NCBI GenBank assembly: GCA_963548155.1 | Contig: CAUUTP010000031.1 | Coordinates: forward strand, 1-20,614 | Length of the DNA stretch: 20,614 bases | Reading direction: 5' to 3' | DNA from: Eikenella sp963548155 | GTDB taxonomy: Bacteria > Pseudomonadota > Gammaproteobacteria > Burkholderiales > Neisseriaceae | Shown: piece after piece, positions 15,268 to 20,614 of the stretch | Layout: each line of letters begins with the position of its first letter | Numbering within the stretch: the stretch's first letter is position 1 | The notes under the pieces: generated by a model | Told to the model about the DNA's origin: nothing | Database searches by the model: none | What the model saw: the letters and a program-made list of their open reading frames with translations, nothing else | Made by a program: the position numbers and the translations under genes

Positions 15268-15309
15268 GATAGCCTGTAAACTACTAACTAAGGTTTTCAG
15301 GCTGCTATA
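15268..15309 (+). terminator. weak hairpin with Kingella-like DUS core
   Basis: GATAGCCTGTAAA (15269-15281) can pair imperfectly with TTTTCAGGCTGC (15294-15305). The right arm TTCAGGCTGC matches 10 bases of the complement of the Kingella-dialect DUS AGGCAGCCTGAA. It lies just after the probable immunity gene and could be its terminator. Confidence 0.35.
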
Positions 15310-15330
15310 AAGTACATTAAAAGCAATTAA

Positions 15331-16314
15331 ATGAATGTTTCAAAAGAAGAAAGTAGTTTGGTTTTAGCCCCCATGCAGGGTCTGCTCGACCCCGTCATGC
15401 GCCGCCTGCTCACCGACATCGGCGGCTACAACGAATGCGTCACCGAATTCGTCCGCATCACCCACACCCTGCACTCCCGCGCCACCTGGCGGCGGCACAT
15501 GCCCGAAATCGATCATGGCTGCCGCACCCACGCCGGCACCCCCTGCACCCTCCAGCTGCTCGGTAGCGACCCCGACAACATGGCCGCCAACGCCCAAGCC
15601 GCCGTGGCCGCAGGCGCGCAAAAAATCGACCTCAACTTCGGCTGCCCCGCCCCCACCGTCAACAAACACCAAGGCGGCGCCATCCTCCTGCGCGAGCCCG
15701 AACGCATCCGCCAAATCGTCTCCACCGTGCGCCAAAGGCTACCTGAAAACATCCCCCTCACCGCCAAAATGCGCCTCGGCTATGAAGACAGCTCCCGCGC
15801 CCTCGAATGCGCCCAAGCCATCGCCCAAGGCGGCGCCTCCGCGCTGGCCGTGCACGCCCGCACCAAAATCGAAGGCTACCGCCCGCCTGCCCATTGGGAG
15901 CAAATCGCCCCCATCCGCCAAGCACTCAGCATCCCTGTCATCGCCAATGGCGACGTATTCAGCCTGGCCGACTACCTCGCCATCCGCCAAACCAGCGGCT
16001 GCCAACACGTTATGCTCGGGCGCGGCGCCGTCATCACCCCCGACCTCGCCCGCCAAATCCAGCGCCACAACCAAGGCCTCCCGCCCCAGCCCGCCGGTTT
16101 TGCCGACTACCTCGTGTGGATACGCCGCTTCTTCCAACTCTGCCGCGAACACGCCGGCGATACGCCCTATCCCGCCGCCCGCCTCAAACAATGGCTCGGC
16201 ATGATGAAAACCGCCCACCCCCAAGCCGCACACCTCTTCACCCAACTGCGCCCCCTCACCTGCCTCCAGCAAATCGAGCAGCTGCTGGATAACTACCAGC
16301 CCCAGCCCGAATAA
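15331..16314 (+). CDS. dusC: tRNA-dihydrouridine(16) synthase DusC
   Basis: Dus enzymes reduce uridine to dihydrouridine in tRNA with FMN and NADPH. The 327-residue protein shows the FMN barrel start LAPMQGLLD (12-20), TEFVRITHT (38-46), QLLGSDPDNMA (75-85), the active-site segment NFGCPAPTVN with Cys105, HARTKIEGY, IPVIANGDV and MLGRGAV. TEFVR, LNFGCP, KQWL and the C-terminal helical domain fit the DusC subgroup acting on U16. The first ten codons (MNVSKEESSL) are AT-rich and have no counterpart in close homologues, which begin almost at the LAPMQG motif; a TTG at 15358 is an alternative start. The 5' end appears to have been rebuilt by the AT-rich island. An exact DUS lies inside at 15736-15747. 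Confidence 0.93.
   Translation: MNVSKEESSLVLAPMQGLLDPVMRRLLTDIGGYNECVTEFVRITHTLHSRATWRRHMPEIDHGCRTHAGTPCTLQLLGSDPDNMAANAQAAVAAGAQKIDLNFGCPAPTVNKHQGGAILLREPERIRQIVSTVRQRLPENIPLTAKMRLGYEDSSRALECAQAIAQGGASALAVHARTKIEGYRPPAHWEQIAPIRQALSIPVIANGDVFSLADYLAIRQTSGCQHVMLGRGAVITPDLARQIQRHNQGLPPQPAGFADYLVWIRRFFQLCREHAGDTPYPAARLKQWLGMMKTAHPQAAHLFTQLRPLTCLQQIEQLLDNYQPQPE
15736..15747 (+). repeat. intragenic Eikenella-type DUS in dusC
   Basis: An exact AGGCTACCTGAA, read in frame as RLPEN. Confidence 0.9.
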
Positions 16315-16318
16315 GCAA

Positions 16319-16367
16319 AGGCTACCTGAAAGCCAAGCCCCGCGAAGCCCAAACTTTCAGGTAGCCT
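16319..16367. terminator. DUS hairpin after dusC
   Basis: AGGCTACCTGAAAG (16319-16332) pairs with CTTTCAGGTAGCCT (16354-16367), a perfect 14-bp stem with a 21-base loop. The T-tail is absent, so termination may be partial. Confidence 0.65.
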
Positions 16368-16383
16368 CAAGCCACACATCACC

Positions 16384-17112
16384 ATGCTCAAACTTTCCCG
16401 CCTCATCCGCCGCAGCCTACTCAGCCTGGCCGCTCTCCTCCTGCTCTACGGCGCCGCCGTTTGGCTGCTGCCCCGCATCAAAAGCCCCGGTCGGCCCGAA
16501 GGCGAACCCGAAATCACCGTATGGCTGCTCTCCAACGGCGTGCACACCGACATCGTCGTCCCCACCTTCAGCAGCGAAGCCGACTGGCGAGCCGTCTTCC
16601 CCGCCGAACACACCCGCAGCCAAGAATACGCCCCCTGGCTCGCCATCGGCCTGGGCGACAAAAACTTCTACCTCACCACCCCCACCTGGGCCGACCTCCG
16701 CCCCAGCACCGCCCTCAAAGCCGCCACCGGCCTATCCAGCAACGCCGTCCACGCCACCTACTACCACAGCCTCGAAGGCTGCACCCGCTGCGCCCCCATC
16801 CGCATCAGCCGCGTCCAATACCGCCGCCTCATCGCCTATATCCGCCAAAGCCTGCAATGGCAACACGGCCGCACCATCCCCATTCCCACCCACATGGTCT
16901 ACGGCGAAAACGACGCCTTCTACGAAGCCGTCGGCAGCTACAACCTCTTTTACACCTGCAACACCTGGACCAACAACGCCCTCAAAGCCATGCACGCCGA
17001 CGCCGCCCTCTGGACGATCACCGAACAAGGCCTCTTCCAGCACCACCCTCCCCAACCGCCATCCGGCGGAAACGAAGGGCTGCCCGAAACAACATCACAA
17101 CTAGGCGATTGA
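16384..17112 (+). CDS. TIGR02117/DUF2459 family membrane-anchored protein
   Basis: The 242-residue protein has one N-terminal membrane segment (about 10-30) followed by a periplasmic domain. Motifs LSNGVHTDIVVP (about 49-60), GLGDKNFYLTTPTWADL and GSYNLFYTCNTWTN match the DUF2459 family (TIGR02117), first noted near urease genes in some bacteria but of unknown function. Conserved His (VHTD) and Cys (YTCNTW) could form a catalytic pair, which is speculation. Start ATG has no clear Shine-Dalgarno. No urease genes are in the window. The stop codon TGA overlaps the first base of a DUS. It is transcribed toward tag and separated from it by a long DUS hairpin. Confidence 0.85.
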   Translation: MLKLSRLIRRSLLSLAALLLLYGAAVWLLPRIKSPGRPEGEPEITVWLLSNGVHTDIVVPTFSSEADWRAVFPAEHTRSQEYAPWLAIGLGDKNFYLTTPTWADLRPSTALKAATGLSSNAVHATYYHSLEGCTRCAPIRISRVQYRRLIAYIRQSLQWQHGRTIPIPTHMVYGENDAFYEAVGSYNLFYTCNTWTNNALKAMHADAALWTITEQGLFQHHPPQPPSGGNEGLPETTSQLGD

Positions 17113-17123
17113 GGCTACCTGAA
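17112..17123 (+). repeat. Eikenella-type DUS overlapping a stop codon
   Basis: An exact copy whose first base is the last base of the DUF2459-type gene's TGA. It is followed by the hairpin AACTTC-AAC-GAAGTT at 17129-17143. Confidence 0.9.
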
Positions 17124-17177
17124 AACACAACTTCAACGAAGTTCAAACCATCGGGTACAGCACAACCCTGCCGTTCA

Positions 17178-17189
17178 AGGCTACCTGAA
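17178..17189 (+). repeat. Eikenella-type DUS
   Basis: An exact copy in the intergenic region between the DUF2459-type gene and tag, in the same direction as the copy at 17112. Confidence 0.9.
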
Positions 17190-17275
17190 AATTCGAAAGA
17201 ACCGGCAAACCAAACAACGGGATAAGCACGCCACCCCACACCGCCACATAAGCTCATATCGCCCACAGCCTAAAC

Positions 17276-17340
17276 AAAAAGGCTACCTGAAAACTTAGCT
17301 TCGCAGAAACTCGCCAAGCTAAATTTTCAGGTAGCCTTTC
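17276..17340. terminator. bidirectional DUS terminator between convergent genes
   Basis: Opposed DUS copies (17280-17291 and 17326-17337) sit in a longer stem extending inward to TTAGCT/AGCTAA (up to 17300 and from 17317). There are A residues before it and T residues after it, so both strands get a T-tail. It separates the DUF2459-type gene (+) from tag (-). Confidence 0.8.
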
Positions 17341-17358
17341 TCTTATACCTACACCGCC

Positions 17359-17910
17359 TCAGCCAAGCAGCCACGGCGGGTTGGCAGCGGCAGCGCGGGC
17401 GGCGGCTGGGCAGTCTTCACTGTGCGCGCCTTTCAGGTAGCCTGCGCTCACCAAAAATTCGCGCACGATTTCGGGACCGGTGAATTTGAAGGTTCGTCGG
17501 AACAGCTTCACCCAATCGGCCAGAGGCTGCGGGTGGTGGCCGTCGAGCCAGTTTTTGAACGAACCGAATTCCTGTTGCAACTGCAAGATTTGCTGCGCAT
17601 TGTGGATAGCGGCATTGATTTTCAGGCGGTTGCGGATCACTTTCGCGTCGGCCAGCAGGCGTTGGCGGTCGGTTTCGCCGAAAGCGGCCACGGCGGCGAT
17701 GTCGAAGCCGGCGTAGGCAGCGCGCAGGCCGGCGGCACGTTGCAAAATCAGCGTCCAGCTCAAGCCGGCTTGGTTGATTTCGAGCAGCAGGCGGCCGAAG
17801 AGTTCGTTGTCGTCTTCGATGGGGAAGCCGTAGAGATGGTCGTGATAATGCTTGTTGGGATCGCGGCTGTCGGCAGGCAGGCCGTTGGCGAAGGCGCAGT
17901 AGCTGTTCAT
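17359..17910 (-). CDS. tag: DNA-3-methyladenine glycosylase I
   Basis: Tag removes 3-methyladenine from alkylated DNA, starting base-excision repair. The 183-residue protein shows YHDHLYGFP (22-30) and LEINQAGLSW with Glu44, the residue matching E. coli Glu38 that contacts the base. The zinc ligands are conserved: Cys5, His23, His163 and Cys167 (AHSEDC). AGYLKGAHS near the C-terminus is encoded in part by an exact DUS (17432-17443). The start lies 4 bases after the stop of the CSD/DUF1294 gene on the same strand, so the two form an operon. The motif is somewhat diverged from E. coli (LYGFP instead of EWGVP). Confidence 0.93.
   Translation of the reverse strand: MNSYCAFANGLPADSRDPNKHYHDHLYGFPIEDDNELFGRLLLEINQAGLSWTLILQRAAGLRAAYAGFDIAAVAAFGETDRQRLLADAKVIRNRLKINAAIHNAQQILQLQQEFGSFKNWLDGHHPQPLADWVKLFRRTFKFTGPEIVREFLVSAGYLKGAHSEDCPAAARAAAANPPWLLG
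17432..17443 (-). repeat. intragenic Eikenella-type DUS in tag
   Basis: AGGCTACCTGAA on the coding strand of tag, read in frame as GYLK. Confidence 0.9.
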
Positions 17911-17914
17911 GCAG

Positions 17915-19054
17915 CTAGTTTTTCAGGAAAGCAAACGCGGGCATGCCGATAAAGTACACCAGCAAAGCATAAGTGCCCACGGCATTCAGCGCCACGCTAA
18001 ACCAAAAAGCGCGCACAAAGCGGATATTGGCGGTATGCTGCTGATAACGCATCTGCGCCAACAGGCCGCCAGGCCAGCCGCCAAGCATGGCCAACAGGTG
18101 CAGCACGCCATCGGGCACGCGGGTGCGGCCGCTTTGGGCGCTGCGTTTGTCCGTGCGGTAGAGAATAAGCAGCAAGCAGCTAGTCAACAAATAGGCCGCA
18201 GCCAGCGGCAGGGAAATAAAGGACACCGCTGCAAGGAACAGCAAAATAAACGTGCCGCCGAGCAGGCTTTCGCTGAAACCGCCGCCCAAAATCGTGCCGG
18301 AAGAAGGGCTTTCACGGTCGGCCCAGCCCAGTTCATAGCCTTGCGGAATCACACGGGTGGCCACCCACTCGCCGCGCCGCCGCCCCAGCACAAAGCTCAC
18401 CTGCTGGTGGTTGGCCGGGCTTTTATCGCGGAACACGAAGGCCGATTGCGGGAAAAATACCCGCGCTTTAATCGACTTCACCTTGATATAGCCCGATTTT
18501 TCCTCTTCGTTCCAGCGCACCACCTTGCCTACATAAGTTTCGCCGTTCACCAATTTATCTTGCCGCTTGGCCTGTTTGCGCTCTTTATGCAGCGCCTCTT
18601 CTTCTTCCGGGCTGCGCCGCTGCAGGCTGGACGTGGCAGCGTCTTCCGCGCTGTCGAGCAGCCAATAGCCGCTAACGGGGTGGCTTTGCAACACGCCGCG
18701 CAACACATCGCCCGGCTCGGGGGAAAGGTCGGTGGCGGCAAACAGGTCGCCCACCAAAAACACGCTCAAAGGCGGCTCGTCGCCATTGTTCACCACATCG
18801 GCCACGCCCGTGCGCTCTGCAGCATCCCACACCCGCACCGCAGCATCCACAATCCGCCCCTCGCGCCACTTACGTCCCGGCTCGGCAACCTCCTCACCGC
18901 CATCAGCCGCCGGTTGCGCAGAAATTTCCGCCAACACGGCAGCCTGCGACTCGGCCACCACCGCAGCCAGCGTTTCAATCGCAGCAGGCTCAATCTCAGC
19001 CCCATCGGGCAAAGCTTGCGGCGCAATTTCGGGCAATTCGTTTTCGGTGTTCAT
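17915..19054 (-). CDS. cold-shock-domain / DUF1294 membrane protein
   Basis: The 379-residue protein begins with an acidic, Ala/Glu-rich linker (1-60). Residues 62-135 look like a degenerate OB/cold-shock fold (REGRIVDAAV, LSVFLVGDLF, PEPGDVLRGVL). A charged, helical stretch (148-168) follows, then a cold-shock-type domain (174-237; GKVVRWNEEEKSGYIKV, ARVFFPQSAF). The C-terminus (about 268-375) is a DUF1294 membrane domain with YRTDKRSAQSGRTRVPD, LHLLAMLGGWPGG and RHK-like basic loops. CSD-DUF1294 fusions are known but their function is not. It is the first gene of a two-gene operon with tag. The start ATG at 19054 is the first in frame; the ribosome site is not obvious. Confidence 0.85.
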   Translation of the reverse strand: MNTENELPEIAPQALPDGAEIEPAAIETLAAVVAESQAAVLAEISAQPAADGGEEVAEPGRKWREGRIVDAAVRVWDAAERTGVADVVNNGDEPPLSVFLVGDLFAATDLSPEPGDVLRGVLQSHPVSGYWLLDSAEDAATSSLQRRSPEEEEALHKERKQAKRQDKLVNGETYVGKVVRWNEEEKSGYIKVKSIKARVFFPQSAFVFRDKSPANHQQVSFVLGRRRGEWVATRVIPQGYELGWADRESPSSGTILGGGFSESLLGGTFILLFLAAVSFISLPLAAAYLLTSCLLLILYRTDKRSAQSGRTRVPDGVLHLLAMLGGWPGGLLAQMRYQQHTANIRFVRAFWFSVALNAVGTYALLVYFIGMPAFAFLKN

Positions 19055-19087
19055 GGCGGGCGGAGAATAGGATTTGGAAAAAGAGAA

Positions 19088-19099
19088 AGGCTACCTGAA
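19088..19099 (+). repeat. Eikenella-type DUS
   Basis: An exact copy upstream of the CSD/DUF1294 gene, inside its likely promoter region. I see no convincing minus-strand promoter there. Confidence 0.9.
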
Positions 19100-19189
19100 A
19101 AGCGAGCGCCTGCCAAGCAGCAGGCGGGCGTGAGGGGAATTGGCAGGCAATCTGTTGCAGGTATCGGCAAGGGAACGAAGATGCCTCAT

Positions 19190-19236
19190 CAAAAGGCTAC
19201 CTGAAACGGAGATTTGTGGTTTCAGGTAGCCTTTTT
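19190..19236. terminator. DUS hairpin terminator
   Basis: AAAAGGCTACCTGAAAC (from 19191) pairs with GTTTCAGGTAGCCTTTT, a nearly perfect stem with an 11-base loop and a TTTTT tail. It is well placed to stop minus-strand transcripts from the HNH gene before the CSD/DUF1294-tag operon. Confidence 0.8.
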
Positions 19237-19281
19237 AGACGGTCTTGAAGACGATTATGCTGGCCACGTTTACCACCTATT

Positions 19282-20097
19282 CTATGGTTTAAATACCTTG
19301 TTTCGATGCCATTCAAAATATTTCTCGCTATCAGGGTGGATTTCTAATACCGCATCAAGAGAGATTCCAAGCCGGAACAGGTTTTTTTCAGAAAGCCTTT
19401 TGCTAATACGGATTTTGCCATCTGGCTCAAACGTAATCAGCCCACTATCAAACAAGGCATCAATGTTTGGGGCGAGCATCAAGCCGTTGTATGGGTCAAG
19501 CCGTTGCCATTCTTCATCATCCTTGCAGTCGCGCCAAGGTTTGATATGGCTGGCAATCAGCAATTCAGGCATATCCACGCCGCTGATGGGGCATTGCGGA
19601 TACCGTTCCAATACGCCGTTTCTGAATTCGCCTTGACCTCTGCGGGCGTTAATCAGGCGCTGGATTTCGGTTTTGGCTTCTTCGGTTGTGGCGTTTTCTA
19701 AGCGTTGGCTAAGTTCATCTAAATCATTTTCCAAAGATTGTTGATAGGCTACCTGAAAAGTGGGTATTTCAATGTATTCGCTGGGGACGTAATCTTCCAT
19801 ACAATGTCCGCATCCGGTTAAATGTTTATTATATTTCTGCCGAGAATAAGCCTCTAATGCAGGAATGGAATTAGAACAAGCTTTATAATAAGGGCTTGAT
19901 TCAGTAGTGTAGTTACCATTCTCATTGCTGATACATGGTTTCCTCTTTATTCCTTGTACACGATGTATCATAGGATATTTAGAAATGGGTTTGCCTTCTT
20001 TGTTTATATTTAATATATAACCATCAGGGTTGTTCTCTCTCCATTTCAAATATTCGGCATCATTAGGCTCATCTTTAAAAATTTTGAGTTCGGGCAT
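19282..20097 (-). CDS. HNH endonuclease (HNH_2 type)
   Basis: The 271-residue protein has three parts. Residues 1-112 form an N-terminal region with NPDGYILNI (23-31), KYPMIHR (40-46) and CGHC (96-99), resembling an unnamed domain found with nucleases. Residues 118-150 are charged and probably helical. Residues 152-227 are the HNH_2 nuclease: ARRGQGEFRNGVLERYPQC, ASHIKPW with His184, NGLMLAPNIDALFD with Asn204 and Asn211 (an HNN rather than HNH ending). It may be a solitary restriction or defence nuclease; no methyltransferase lies nearby in the window. I chose the ATG at 20097 because AAAGGA is well placed before it; a 16-residue extension from 20145 is possible. The gene is AT-rich, yet carries an exact DUS at 19746-19757. 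Confidence 0.85.
   Translation of the reverse strand: MPELKIFKDEPNDAEYLKWRENNPDGYILNINKEGKPISKYPMIHRVQGIKRKPCISNENGNYTTESSPYYKACSNSIPALEAYSRQKYNKHLTGCGHCMEDYVPSEYIEIPTFQVAYQQSLENDLDELSQRLENATTEEAKTEIQRLINARRGQGEFRNGVLERYPQCPISGVDMPELLIASHIKPWRDCKDDEEWQRLDPYNGLMLAPNIDALFDSGLITFEPDGKIRISKRLSEKNLFRLGISLDAVLEIHPDSEKYFEWHRNKVFKP
19746..19757 (+). repeat. intragenic Eikenella-type DUS in the HNH gene
   Basis: An exact copy; on the coding strand it is read as FQVAY. Its presence suggests the gene has long resided in, or circulated among, Eikenella-type hosts. Confidence 0.9.
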
Positions 20098-20128
20098 AAT
20101 ATTTCCTTTGAAAATAAACATACGCTGG

Positions 20129-20156
20129 ATTATTAGAAATTTCACAGACCTGTAAA
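20129..20156 (-). promoter_or_regulatory. possible promoter of the HNH gene
   Basis: On the minus strand TTTACA (20156-20151) and AATAAT (20134-20129) are 16 bases apart, about 32 bases before the start codon at 20097. A weak but plausible sigma70-type match. Confidence 0.35.
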
Positions 20157-20284
20157 AAAATGAATGTTAGATTTTGTTCCAAACTACGTCAGAAATGCCC
20201 ACAACGGTATTTCATTTGTTGCTTGCTGTTCCAATCGGCATCATAAATCTTTTGCCTACTACATGAAAAGTTTTTCCAAGCAGA
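20157..20284. other. intergenic stretch without visible features
   Basis: Between the HNH promoter region and the palindromic element I see no open frame, DUS or hairpin of note. Composition is AT-rich. Confidence 0.5.
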
Positions 20285-20354
20285 TGTAGGTCGGATTCTA
20301 GAATCCGACAGCTTCATACGGGAGATTTTATCGGATACAAGTATTCGACCTACA
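20285..20354. mobile_element. 70-bp palindromic MITE/REP-like element
   Basis: The ends TGTAGGTCG and CGACCTACA are perfect 9-bp inverted repeats. Inside are a perfect 20-bp palindrome (20289-20308, halves GTCGGATTCT and AGAATCCGAC) and a second near-palindrome TCGGATAC-AA-GTATTCGA (20331-20348). The GTCGGATTC hairpin family recurs in Neisseriaceae genomes as I recall it, but I cannot name it. It has no gene and would need a transposase or RAYT in trans. Confidence 0.6.
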
Positions 20355-20368
20355 AATTTTGGATAATA

Positions 20369-20404
20369 AAAGGCCGTCTGAAAATCGTTTCAGACGGCCT
20401 TTTC
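20369..20404. terminator. terminator built from Neisseria-dialect DUS
   Basis: AGGCCGTCTGAA (20371-20382) and its complement (20389-20400) form a near-perfect stem around a short loop (6 bases between the two copies), with A and T tails on both sides. This is the AG-DUS of Neisseria, not the Eikenella 12-mer used everywhere else in the window. It serves as the terminator of mfd on the minus strand. Confidence 0.9.
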
Positions 20405-20415
20405 TTCACTAGCCT

Positions 20416-20614
20416 CTACTTTGCTACCACTCTTTCTTTCAAAGTCTTCAACACACTTTTCACCGTCTTAATCCTCATCTCCACATCCTCCATCTGAGCC
20501 GTGAACTTCAGCTTATCCGCCCCGGCCAGCCGGTATTTTTTATCCGTCTGAATCAGCAGGATGATTTCTGTCGGGTCGATTTGGTGGTGTTTGCCGAAGG
20601 TAACGGTAACGGCT
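20416..20614 (-). CDS. mfd: transcription-repair coupling factor, C-terminal fragment
   Basis: Only the last 66 codons are in the window; the gene runs off the right edge. The peptide contains VTFGKHHQIDPTEIILLIQ, then KKYRLAGADKLKF and a helical end. This aligns well with the C-terminus of Mfd (E. coli: NHVNP, LIGLLQ, YRLDGPTRLKF). Mfd is the ATP-dependent translocase that removes RNA polymerase stalled at DNA lesions and recruits UvrA; the visible part belongs to the C-terminal regulatory domain. Stop TAG is at 20418-20416, followed by the Neisseria-type DUS terminator. Base composition is more AT-rich than the central genes. Confidence 0.85.
   Translation of the reverse strand, partial: AVTVTFGKHHQIDPTEIILLIQTDKKYRLAGADKLKFTAQMEDVEMRIKTVKSVLKTLKERVVAK

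Noticed and set aside
17909..19204. Long + strand open frame (431 codons) opposite the CSD/DUF1294 gene
   Set aside because: Composition is rich in Gln, His, Ala and Arg with no family motif. The minus frame has recognisable domains and an operon partner, so this is a shadow.
881..19757. Repeated 12-mers considered as a CRISPR array
   Set aside because: The copies are dispersed, in both orientations, irregularly spaced and often within genes; they are DNA uptake sequences.

Overview
The window is a chromosomal segment of a Neisseriaceae bacterium, most likely Eikenella. The main evidence is the 12-mer AGGCTACCTGAA, the DNA uptake sequence (DUS) dialect known from Eikenella. I count 27 exact copies on the two strands plus several one-mismatch copies. 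The encoded proteins also resemble Neisseria orthologues. Most of the window is GC-rich with a uniform codon style. The exceptions are an AT-rich island at about 14,480-15,365 and the right end from about 19,235.

Layout. 98-757 encodes an OmpA-type lipoprotein with its own terminator. 1193-3599 holds a NorM-type MATE efflux pump overlapping murB. 3770-4414 is a TetR-type regulator. 4720-12887 is a cell-envelope cluster on the + strand: dxr, rseP, bamA, an ompH/skp chaperone, lpxD, fabZ and lpxA. It links isoprenoid precursor synthesis, the site-2 protease, outer-membrane protein assembly and the first steps of lipid A synthesis. A good sigma70-type promoter lies just upstream of rseP, and a DUS hairpin terminator closes the cluster after lpxA.

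12987-14208 carries two related small secreted proteins with four conserved cysteines that I cannot assign to a named family. 14,488-15,229 is an AT-rich island. It holds the frameshifted C-terminal tip of what looks like a polymorphic toxin; its stop codon overlaps by one base the start of an unrecognised small gene, a probable immunity gene. The island ends inside the first codons of dusC (15331-16314). A DUF2459/TIGR02117-type membrane-anchored protein follows. It converges, through a long DUS hairpin, on a minus-strand pair: a cold-shock-domain/DUF1294 membrane protein followed by tag (3-methyladenine DNA glycosylase I).

19,282-20,097 (minus) is an HNH_2-type endonuclease gene. Beyond it lie a 70-bp palindromic MITE/REP-like element and a terminator built from the Neisseria-dialect DUS (AGGCCGTCTGAA). 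The window ends in the C-terminal 66 codons of mfd on the minus strand.

No rRNA, tRNA, CRISPR array, intact insertion sequence or replication origin was seen. The most interesting parts are the toxin/immunity scar, the tandem four-cysteine secreted proteins, and the change of DUS dialect at the right edge.
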